A DNA stretch of 56,436 bases, taken from Sphingopyxis sp. H115 (GTDB taxonomy: Bacteria; Pseudomonadota; Alphaproteobacteria; Sphingomonadales; Sphingomonadaceae). The translations under genes were made by a program, and so were the position numbers. Location: positions 1-56,436 of the forward strand of contig NZ_LNSA01000029.1 of NCBI RefSeq assembly GCF_001468465.1. The letters run 5' to 3'. Below are positions 33,526 to 39,714 of this stretch, piece by piece (the stretch's first letter is position 1; every line of letters starts with the position of its first letter). Below the pieces are notes generated by a model. The model saw only the letters and a program-made list of their open reading frames with translations. It had not been told where the DNA came from and ran no database searches.

Positions 33526-33741
33526 ATGGGCAGCATCGAGAAATATCTGACCAGCCCCAACGATCAGGAGCAGGTCGTCATATCTAAAAGGGACGATGCG
33601 ACCTTTACGTTTCAGCGCCGCTGGCGGGATGGCACTGGTTGGGGGCCGCTCGGACCTGAGTGCGGCATCTATGATTCCGCCCTGACCGCAGAGACTGAGG
33701 CAATGCAACAGGTTCCATGGATGGCAAAGCTCAGACAGTGA
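33526..33741 (+). CDS. Small hypothetical protein
   Basis: A 71-residue protein of no family I recognise, with no signal or membrane segment. It is acidic to neutral and rich in Trp, Gln and Asp (RRWRDGTGWGPLG in the middle), and ends in WMAKLRQ. Base composition is clearly lower in GC than its neighbours, which may point to transfer or to a relic. The ATG at 33526 is preferred over a TTG nine bases earlier; no strong ribosome-binding site. It converges on the PopZ-like gene with a 53-base gap that contains the small hairpin CCGGT-CGAA-ACCGG (33756-33769). Confidence 0.5.
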   Translation: MGSIEKYLTSPNDQEQVVISKRDDATFTFQRRWRDGTGWGPLGPECGIYDSALTAETEAMQQVPWMAKLRQ

Positions 33742-33794
33742 GCTGACGTCCGCAACCGGTCGAAACCGGCCGCGAGGCGTGTAGATTGCGAGGC

Positions 33795-34214
33795 TTAGAA
33801 TTTCTTGCCGGTGATCCGGCTGATTTCCTTCGCGACCATCGCTTCGACGAGCGAGGGCAGGTTGGCGTCGAGCCACTCCTTGAGCATCGGGCGAAGCGCG
33901 TCGAGCACGACCTCTTCCATCGTACGGCCGGCTACCGTGGGCGCTGCGACGGTCGCGGCGGCGACGGCGGGCGTGACGACGGCGGTCAGCGCGTCGAGCG
34001 ACTGGCGCGCGGCATCGGCGCTGGCTTCGGAGACAAGCTCGTCGTCCGCACGATCGGCCTGGGCGCGGTCTTCTTCATCCTGGAGGTCGAGGATGTCGTC
34101 GGCTTCGGGGACGCGAATCTCGCGTGCGCTGCCGGGCGCTTCATCGCGAGCGATCACGCGCCGAATCGACGACAAGATATCTTCCATCGACGGTTCCCGC
34201 GACATATCGCCCAT
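33795..34214 (-). CDS. PopZ-like (DUF2497) polar organising protein
   Basis: A 139-residue DUF2497 protein. The N-terminal helix SREPSMEDILSSIRRVIARDE and the C-terminal helices (MEEVVLDALRPMLKEWLDANLP and LVEAMVAKEISRITGKKF) are the two conserved PopZ blocks. Between them lies a short acidic linker (about residues 35-65) instead of the long Pro/Glu-rich region of Caulobacter PopZ. PopZ forms a polar network that anchors ParB and the chromosome origin. The ATG at 34214 follows AGGGGG by about 6 bases. It sits directly after the tolC-family gene on the same strand, an arrangement known from other alphaproteobacteria. Confidence 0.82.
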   Translation of the reverse strand: MGDMSREPSMEDILSSIRRVIARDEAPGSAREIRVPEADDILDLQDEEDRAQADRADDELVSEASADAARQSLDALTAVVTPAVAAATVAAPTVAGRTMEEVVLDALRPMLKEWLDANLPSLVEAMVAKEISRITGKKF

Positions 34215-34291
34215 AACCAACCCCCTAAACCATCGCGCTTACCGGATGGTTAACGCGCCTCTTACCGATTCGGGGCGGCTTTTGCCAATCC

Positions 34292-35788
34292 TTATTGCGG
34301 CGGCAGCGACGGCGGGCCTTCGGGAACGCCGGCATTTGCCGCCGGAACGGTGCGCGTGTCGGTCGCGACCTGTTGCGGCGCCGGATCGTCGGCCCAGTCC
34401 CACAACTCGCCTTTTACGCGCCTGTAATTGACCTCGGGATCGTAAAGCGCGCCGCCCTCTAGCCCCAGGTCGCGCGCTTCGGCTTTGCCCATCGCGGCGA
34501 GCACCGAGAAGGCGGCGACATAGGAGTTGCGCTGGGCCGAAACGAGCTGGACCTGCGTGTTCAGATATTCCTGCTCGGCGTTCAATATGTCGAGGATCGA
34601 CCGCGTGCCGACGCTGTTTTCGGCGCGCACACCCTCGAGCGACAGCGCGTTCGCGCCGACCGCCTGCTGCGTCGCGGCGATAATCCGCTCGTTCGCCTGC
34701 CACGCGGCGTAGGCGCCGCGCGTCTGCGCGATCACGCCGCGTTCGACCTCGATATATTGTTCCATTGCCTGGCTGCTGCGCGATTGCGCCTGCCGGACCT
34801 GCGCCGAACGCCGCCCGCCGGTGAAGATCGGCAGCGTGACCTGCACGCCCGCCGCCGCGCTGGAGGTTTCCTGCGTCACGCTGACGCCGGGAACGCCGCT
34901 GTCGAGCGAGCCGAGATAATTGTTGTAACCGCCGTTCAGGATCGCCGACACCTTTGGCGCGCGCGACGATTTGGCGGTGCCGATGTCGGCCTTCGACGCG
35001 TTGACCTGCTGGGTCGCCGCTTCGATGTCGGGGTTGCTGTTCAGCGCGACCGCGACGGCCTCTTCGGCAGTGCCGGGCAGGTTCGGCAGCGTCGGCGGCG
35101 CCTCGAGGTCGACCGGCGCCTCTCCGACCAGGCGGATATAGCTCTCGCGGCTGGCGATTAGATTGGCTTCGGCGGTGCGCAGGTCGCCCTCGGCCAGCGC
35201 CAGCCGGGCTTCGGACTGGGCCACGTCGGTGCGGGTCAGGTCGCCGATTTCGAACCGGTCGCTCGTCGCCTGCAAATTTGTGCGCAGGACCGATACATTC
35301 TTTTGATTGAGCTGGACGATCGCCTGATCGCGGATCACGTCCATATAAGCGCCGACGACCTGCGAGAAGATGCTCGCCTCGGTCGCGCGCAGATCGGCCT
35401 GCCCTGCCTCGACGCGATATTTGGCTGCCCGCACCGCATTGCGTACCGCCCCGCCCTGATAGAGGGGAACCGTCAGCTGGCCGCCCGCGCTCAGCGAGCG
35501 TGCCGGTGCGTTGAAGCTGTTGCCCGGGACTATGATATTTTCGTCATAGGACGCCTGCGATCCGATGTCGGGAAGGCCGTAGCTCTTCTGGATCGGGACA
35601 TTTTCGTCGTTCGCGCGCTGGCCGGCGCGCGCCGCTGTCAGCGTCGGGTTGTTTTCATACGCCTTGGCAAGCGCCCCTTGCAGCGTTTCGGCATGCCCCG
35701 CAGCCGGCAGCGCCAGCGCCCCCGCCGCCAGGCCGACGAGCCAGCGCGTCCGGCGAAACTGTATTTTGTTGGTATCGCGCATCGTCAT
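34292..35788 (-). CDS. TolC-family outer-membrane efflux protein
   Basis: A 498-residue TolC-type channel for type I secretion or drug efflux. A signal peptide ends near GHAE (about residue 33), then ETLQGALAKAYENNPTLTAARA opens the first helical repeat. The second repeat begins near AVAVALNSNPDIEAATQQ (about 240). Two internal repeats and barrel strands (PLYQGG and PIFTGGRRSAQVRQAQ) are typical of the AggA/TolC branch. A Pro-rich tail follows the barrel. The start at 35788 avoids the overlap with the upstream methyltransferase gene that the longest frame would cause; ATG 35782 is also possible. No ABC transporter or adaptor gene is adjacent. Confidence 0.9.
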   Translation of the reverse strand: MTMRDTNKIQFRRTRWLVGLAAGALALPAAGHAETLQGALAKAYENNPTLTAARAGQRANDENVPIQKSYGLPDIGSQASYDENIIVPGNSFNAPARSLSAGGQLTVPLYQGGAVRNAVRAAKYRVEAGQADLRATEASIFSQVVGAYMDVIRDQAIVQLNQKNVSVLRTNLQATSDRFEIGDLTRTDVAQSEARLALAEGDLRTAEANLIASRESYIRLVGEAPVDLEAPPTLPNLPGTAEEAVAVALNSNPDIEAATQQVNASKADIGTAKSSRAPKVSAILNGGYNNYLGSLDSGVPGVSVTQETSSAAAGVQVTLPIFTGGRRSAQVRQAQSRSSQAMEQYIEVERGVIAQTRGAYAAWQANERIIAATQQAVGANALSLEGVRAENSVGTRSILDILNAEQEYLNTQVQLVSAQRNSYVAAFSVLAAMGKAEARDLGLEGGALYDPEVNYRRVKGELWDWADDPAPQQVATDTRTVPAANAGVPEGPPSLPPQ

Positions 35789-35816
35789 ATCAGCCTGCAA
35801 CAGGGGAGAAATTGCG

Positions 35817-36479
35817 TCAGAATTGAAAACCCGCCGGCGCCGCAAAGCCGGGCAGGGGGGGGACGTCCATGTCGGCGAAGCTGCGCAGCGGAAGCGTACC
35901 GCCGGCCTTTACCCCCTGAACCAATCGCGTGACCGCACCTTCGCGCCGCGCCGCGACCAGCCGGCCGCCTTCGGTGAGCTGCGCCGCCAAAGTTTCGGGA
36001 AGGACATCGATCGCGCCTTCGATGATGATGCGATCGAACGGTGCGGCGTCGGGCAAGCCGGCCGACAGCGGTCCTTCGGCCCAGTGGATATTGGCGTTGC
36101 TTACTGCGCTTTGGGCCGAGGCCATCAATTCGCCCTGTTCCTCGAGCGCATGGACTTCGGCACCGATCAGTGCGAGCAATGCCGCGCTATAGCCGGTGGC
36201 GCTGCCGACCAGCAGCACGCGCATCCCCGGACGAACCGCCGCAGCGACCAGCATGCGGCCGGTGACCAGCGGCGGGTTGAGCACGCGGCCGTGGCCGAGC
36301 GCGATCGCCCGGTCCATATAAGCGACGCCCGCAAGCGCGGTGGGCACATGCGCCTCGCGCGGCACCGCCGCCATCGCCCCGATGACCGCCGGGTCGATGA
36401 CGTCGTTCGTCCTCAATTGACTGTCGATCATCGCGGAACGCATTTCCGCCGCCGTGAATTCGCTAAACTTGGTCGCCAT
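35817..36479 (-). CDS. Protein-L-isoaspartate O-methyltransferase family protein
   Basis: A 220-residue Rossmann-fold methyltransferase. The N-terminal segment MRSAMIDSQLRTNDVIDPAV and DRAIALGHGRVLNPPLVTGRML match the PCMT family. The SAM-binding loop reads VGSATGYSAALLA where canonical enzymes have a GTGSGY-like motif. The post-loop strand FDRIIIEGAIDVLP is also conserved. This divergent branch is common next to tolC genes of alphaproteobacteria, and whether it repairs isoaspartate is not certain. It precedes the tolC-family gene by 28 bases. Confidence 0.84.
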   Translation of the reverse strand: MATKFSEFTAAEMRSAMIDSQLRTNDVIDPAVIGAMAAVPREAHVPTALAGVAYMDRAIALGHGRVLNPPLVTGRMLVAAAVRPGMRVLLVGSATGYSAALLALIGAEVHALEEQGELMASAQSAVSNANIHWAEGPLSAGLPDAAPFDRIIIEGAIDVLPETLAAQLTEGGRLVAARREGAVTRLVQGVKAGGTLPLRSFADMDVPPLPGFAAPAGFQF

Positions 36480-36538
36480 CAGCCTTTTCCGATTCCCTGG
36501 GGCTTCAACCTTTGCACCGCAGCCCTAGCCGAAGCCAT

Positions 36539-36562
36539 GCTGTATTGCAATAGTAATACAGC
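36539..36562. promoter_or_regulatory. Palindromic site upstream of the pcm-like gene
   Basis: GCTGTATT (36539-36546) and AATACAGC (36555-36562) are perfect reverse complements around 8 bases, giving an AT-rich dyad of the size bound by a dimeric repressor. It lies 60 bases upstream of the pcm-like start codon, so it may be an operator for the pcm-tolC-popZ run. The regulator is unknown. Confidence 0.45.
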
Positions 36563-36644
36563 CCTGCGCCGTACTGTCGCCGCGCATAGCTGGCAACACC
36601 GATGCCGCCAACCCCGCATCGCGAGCGGAGCCTCCGGCGAATCC

Positions 36645-36673
36645 TTGACAAGGCGATCAAAGCCCCTCACTAG
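36645..36673 (+). promoter_or_regulatory. Candidate promoter of tRNA-Cys
   Basis: TTGACA (36645-36650) is followed after 17 bases by CACTAG (36668-36673), about 55 bases before the mature tRNA 5' end. The -35 is perfect and the -10 poor, which is usual for stable RNA genes of this group. Confidence 0.45.
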
Positions 36674-36727
36674 CGGCGCCGTTCAACACCCGGCCGTCCG
36701 CATCCGCGGCCACGGCTTTCGGCGCGA

Positions 36728-36801
36728 GGCCCGATGGCGGAGTGGTGACGCAGCGGACTGCAAATCCGTATACGCCGGTTCGATTCCGGCTCGGGCCTCC
36801 A
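36728..36801 (+). tRNA. tRNA-Cys (anticodon GCA)
   Basis: A complete 74-base cloverleaf. The 7-base-pair acceptor stem GGCCCGA/TCGGGCC closes it, the anticodon loop CTGCAAA carries GCA (Cys), and the T-arm reads GCCGGTTCGATTCCGGC. The discriminator base is T (U73), a Cys identity element, followed by an encoded CCA. No intron or insertion is visible. tRNA genes are frequent integration sites, but the 124 bases downstream show no attachment-site-like repeat or integrase. Confidence 0.97.
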
Positions 36802-36925
36802 TCGACCATTCCGGCGAATTGACCGCCCCCGAAGTGGGAGGCCCTGGCTCCGCGTTCGGGTTTCGCCTTGTTGTTGGGCCCAGGACCGGAATAGGATTGG
36901 CGATCGCCCCATCGAAAGGATCGTC

Positions 36926-37306
36926 ATGGCCTATGGAACCGCCCGCATCGGCAAGGATCATTATCGCACCGAAATCGATGTCAGCGGGCACGCTTTGGTC
37001 GGTGACGAGGGGCCGGGGCTGGGCGGAAAGAATGTCGGGCCCGCGCCTTATGATTTCCTGCTCGCCGGCCTTGGCGCCTGCACCGCGATCACGTTGCGCA
37101 TGTATGCGGACAGGAAGGACTGGCCGCTCGAATCGGTCGAGGTGGGATTGCGGCTCACCAACAAGGACGGTCTTCGTATCGACCGCGTACTGACGATCGC
37201 CGGCCTCGACGACGAACAGATGGCCCGCCTCGCCGACATTGCCGAGCGGACGCCGGTGACATTGACCCTGAAGGGCGGTCTGCCGATCGATACGCGGCTC
37301 GCCTGA
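36926..37306 (+). CDS. OsmC family protein
   Basis: A 126-residue OsmC/Ohr-fold protein. The N-terminal strands end in the GP-x-PYDFLLAGLGACTAITLRMYADRK segment, with the peroxidatic Cys in the ACT motif and the conserved Arg after it. The second conserved Cys of Ohr/OsmC enzymes (normally in a CPV motif) is replaced by Thr (ERTPVTLTL). A standard two-Cys hydroperoxidase mechanism is thus unlikely. It stands between tRNA-Cys and tetR on the plus strand, 49 bases before tetR. Confidence 0.87.
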   Translation: MAYGTARIGKDHYRTEIDVSGHALVGDEGPGLGGKNVGPAPYDFLLAGLGACTAITLRMYADRKDWPLESVEVGLRLTNKDGLRIDRVLTIAGLDDEQMARLADIAERTPVTLTLKGGLPIDTRLA

Positions 37307-37337
37307 CCGGCGGCCACTGGACAAGTTGCGATCCAGC

Positions 37338-37349
37338 ACTTATATACCA
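37338..37349 (+). promoter_or_regulatory. TetR site candidate in front of its own gene
   Basis: ACTTATATACCA here is identical over 12 bases to 38029-38040 in the efflux-operon promoter. It ends 6 bases before the tetR ATG. A second half-site is degenerate (TTATG at 37354-37358 instead of GTATA). Autoregulation is the simplest reading. Confidence 0.5.
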
Positions 37350-37355
37350 GACGTT

Positions 37356-37976
37356 ATGGAAATCGACACCGCCACCGCTGCCACGCCGCACAAGGGCCGT
37401 CCGCGCGAATTTTGCGTCGACGCCGCGCTGGCGTCGGCACTGCGCGTTTTCTGGTCCAAGGGCTATGAGGGCGCGTCGATGGCTGACCTGACCGAGGCGA
37501 TGGGGATCACCAAGCCCAGTCTTTACGCGGCATTCGGCAACAAGGAAGCGCTCTTCAACAAGGCGCTCGACCTCTATGAGCGCGAGAAGGCCGATTATAT
37601 GCGCGCCGCGCTCGACGCGCCGACCGCGCGCGGCGTGGCCGAGCGGCTGATGTACGGCGCGCTCGACATGTACACCTGCCCCGAAAATCCGAACGGCTGC
37701 CTTGGCGTGATCACCTCGGTGGCGTGCGGAGCCGAGGCCGAGTGCATCCGCCAGGCCGTGCTCGAACGCGGCGCGGCGGCGAAGCGCGCGATGCTCGAAC
37801 GCTTTGCGCGCGCGAAGGAGGAGGGCGACTTTCCGCCCGACACGGATGCCGAGGGGCTCGCCGCCTTCCTGACCGCGGTCAATCAGGGCATGTCGGTGCA
37901 GGCCGGCGCCGGCGCGACGCGCGCCGAGCTCGAGCGGCTGGTCGAAACCAGCCTGAAGCTGTGGCCGGGGCGCTGA
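37356..37976 (+). CDS. TetR/AcrR family regulator of the RND efflux operon
   Basis: A 206-residue TetR-type repressor. The DNA-binding part (about 18-65) includes FWSKGYEGASMADLTEAMGITKPSLYAAFGNKEALF, a pattern shared with YxaF/LmrA-like TetR_C_16-type members. The ligand domain has several Cys (YTCPENPNGCLGV and TSVACGAEAECI), which could sense oxidants or electrophiles. The start is the ATG at 37356. It lies upstream of, and in the same direction as, the adaptor-pump-channel genes, and a shared 12-base motif links it to their promoter. Confidence 0.88.
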   Translation: MEIDTATAATPHKGRPREFCVDAALASALRVFWSKGYEGASMADLTEAMGITKPSLYAAFGNKEALFNKALDLYEREKADYMRAALDAPTARGVAERLMYGALDMYTCPENPNGCLGVITSVACGAEAECIRQAVLERGAAAKRAMLERFARAKEEGDFPPDTDAEGLAAFLTAVNQGMSVQAGAGATRAELERLVETSLKLWPGR

Positions 37977-38010
37977 TAGAATTATTTTTACTGCCCGGTA
38001 CAGAATGCGC

Positions 38011-38051
38011 TTGACGCAGCGCAACATGACTTATATACCACTCAGTATACA
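38011..38051 (+). promoter_or_regulatory. Efflux operon promoter with overlapping TetR operator
   Basis: TTGACG (38011-38016) and TATACC (38034-38039) are spaced by 17 bases. The dyad TATAC-6-GTATA (38034-38038 and 38045-38049) covers the -10, so a bound repressor would block RNA polymerase. The left half belongs to a 12-base stretch (38029-38040) repeated exactly in front of tetR. The transcript would carry a leader of about 330 bases. Confidence 0.65.
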
Positions 38052-38305
38052 AAGAGGCTCTCCCCCGAGACCGGCCGCCGCATGACGCAGACCGTGCGGC
38101 GGCCGGAACTTTCATCATCGAATATTGTCCCGGGAGCGGGCCTTGCTCCGGTCGGGCGCCCCGTGGCGTTCGCCGGCAAGATATAAACAGGGACCCCCTG
38201 CGCATCGGATGCGTGCGGCGGGACGGGGCGATCGTCCTCTCAGCAGGGACGCTCCGGCAACAACGACCATGTGTGACATCAGCCGGGCGCATGCGCTTCC
38301 GGCGT

Positions 38306-38352
38306 CGGCTGCCCGCGCCCCCTCTCCCCCTCCCCCGGGGCGCGGGCAGCCG
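38306..38352 (+). promoter_or_regulatory. Strong stem-loop in the efflux operon leader
   Basis: CGGCTGCCCGCGCCCC (38306-38321) and GGGGCGCGGGCAGCCG (38337-38352) pair perfectly over 16 bases around a 15-base pyrimidine loop. It ends 27 bases before the adaptor ATG. No T-run follows, so it is not an ordinary terminator. CCCTCT at its upper left side (38320-38325) is complementary to AGAGGG of the ribosome-binding site (38368-38373). Confidence 0.6.
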
Positions 38353-38379
38353 AAAGGAAAGAAAAGAAGAGGGCATTTC

Positions 38380-39651
38380 ATGACCGTCCATACGCCGATC
38401 GAAAAACTCGACCCCGCCGACGCGAAGGTCCGCCGCGAACTCAAGACATTGCTCCATCCGGGGCGCGGGCGCCGCGCCGCGTGGATCAGCGCGTTCCTCG
38501 TGCTGATCGTCGGCGCCTGGTGGTTGCTGCGCGACGGTGCGCCGCAAGCCGCGGCCGCGCCCGCGCCGGTGCTCACCGTCGCCGCGCCGATCGCGCGCGA
38601 CGTGACTTTGTGGGACGAATATATCGGCCGTTTCGAGGCGTCGAAGGCGGTCGAAGTGCGCCCGCGCGTTTCGGGCGCGATCACGGGCATCCACTTCACC
38701 GACGGCCAGATCGTGCGGCAGGGCCAGCCGCTCTTCACCATCGATCCGCGTCCCTATCGCGCGGCGCTGGCCGAGGCGCGGGCTTCGGCGGCGAGCGCGC
38801 GCAGTGACCTCGCGCTGGCAAAGCTCGAACTCGATCGCGCAAATCGCCTCGTCGATATCGAGGCGGTGTCGCAGAGCGAGATCGACCGGCTTCGCGCGCG
38901 GGTCAGTGCCGCCAACGCGGCGCTGGCGGGCGCCGAAGCGCGCATCGCGGCGCGCGCGCTCGACGTCGAATTCACCACCGTCCGCGCGCCGCTTTCCGGC
39001 CGCATCTCGGACCGCCAGATCGACGCGGGCAATCTCGTGTCGGCGGGCGATGCCGGTGGCACCTTGCTGACCACGATCAACGCCCTCGATCCCGTCTACT
39101 TCACATTCCAGGGTTCGGAGGCGCTTTTCCTCAAGACCAAGCGCGAGGGCGGCGACGAGGGGGCAGCGGTCGAAGTCCGCCTGCAGGACGAAAGCGATTA
39201 TCGCTGGAAGGGTCAGCTCGACTTTACCGACAATGGCCTCGACCCGCGTTCGGGAACGATCCGCGCGCGCGCCAGCTTCCGCAACCCGGAGATGTTCCTG
39301 ACCCCCGGCATGTTTGGCAACATGCGCCTGTCGACCGGCCAGACGGCGCGCGCGCTGCTCGTCCCCGCCGCCGCGGTGCAGACCGACCAGGCGCGCAAGA
39401 TCGTCTATGTCGTCGGCAAGGACGGCATGGTCGCGGCGAAACCGGTCGAAATCGGTCCCGAAGTCGATGGCCTGCGCGTCATCCGTTCGGGCCTCGCCCC
39501 GGCCGACCAAGTCGTCATCAACGGATATCAGTTCGCACGCCCCGGCACCAAGGCGGTGACCAAGGTGGGCAAAATCGCCGCCGATGCGTCCGAAAAGGCG
39601 GCGGCAACCTCGAACGGACCCGTGTCGGCGCAGGCGACCTTCGCAAAGTGA
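38380..39651 (+). CDS. RND efflux periplasmic adaptor (membrane-fusion protein)
   Basis: A 423-residue AcrA/MexA-type adaptor. One membrane anchor lies at about 38-55 (AAWISAFLVLIVGAWW). It is followed by the barrel-sandwich start ARDVTLWDEYIGRFEASKAVEVRPRVSG, a lipoyl half-motif, a helical hairpin rich in Ala/Arg/Asp (about 125-190), the second lipoyl half TVRAPLSGRISDRQIDAGNLV, and the beta-barrel and membrane-proximal domains. There is no lipobox; anchoring is by the helix. The ATG at 38380 is supported by AAGAGGG. It is first in the operon and separated from the pump gene by a 63-base spacer with a hairpin. Confidence 0.93.
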   Translation: MTVHTPIEKLDPADAKVRRELKTLLHPGRGRRAAWISAFLVLIVGAWWLLRDGAPQAAAAPAPVLTVAAPIARDVTLWDEYIGRFEASKAVEVRPRVSGAITGIHFTDGQIVRQGQPLFTIDPRPYRAALAEARASAASARSDLALAKLELDRANRLVDIEAVSQSEIDRLRARVSAANAALAGAEARIAARALDVEFTTVRAPLSGRISDRQIDAGNLVSAGDAGGTLLTTINALDPVYFTFQGSEALFLKTKREGGDEGAAVEVRLQDESDYRWKGQLDFTDNGLDPRSGTIRARASFRNPEMFLTPGMFGNMRLSTGQTARALLVPAAAVQTDQARKIVYVVGKDGMVAAKPVEIGPEVDGLRVIRSGLAPADQVVINGYQFARPGTKAVTKVGKIAADASEKAAATSNGPVSAQATFAK

Positions 39652-39657
39652 CTTATC

Positions 39658-39681
39658 TCCCCTCCCGCTTGCGGGAGGGGG
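39658..39681 (+). repeat. Hairpin between adaptor and pump genes
   Basis: CCCCTCCCGC (39659-39668) and GCGGGAGGGG (39671-39680) form a perfect 10-base inverted repeat with a TT centre, extendable by a T-G pair. No T-run follows. Similar CCCTCCCGC-type palindromes are frequent between genes in this group, so it may be a dispersed repeat. It may also tune the amount of pump relative to adaptor message. Confidence 0.65.
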
Positions 39682-39714
39682 TAACCCGAACAGTTTTCAG
39701 ACAGGGGCTCTCCC

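Larger units (their letters stand above)
36480..36727. other. Intergenic region between pcm-like gene and tRNA-Cys
   Basis: A 248-base divergent gap. It contains the palindrome at 36539-36562 and a candidate tRNA promoter at 36645-36673, listed separately. No coding sequence was recognised. Confidence 0.55.
37977..38379. other. Regulatory region of the RND efflux operon
   Basis: A 403-base gap without a gene. It contains the promoter/operator at 38011-38051, a long untranslated leader and the stem-loop at 38306-38352. Open frames through it have no recognisable product and were rejected as an N-terminal extension of the adaptor. Confidence 0.65.

Noticed and set aside
33756..33769. CCGGT-CGAA-ACCGG as an intrinsic terminator between the small orphan and the PopZ-like gene
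   Set aside because: The stem is only 5 pairs and no T-run follows on either strand.
36802..36925. Possible integration scar downstream of tRNA-Cys
   Set aside because: No direct repeat of the tRNA 3' end, integrase or abrupt composition change was found.
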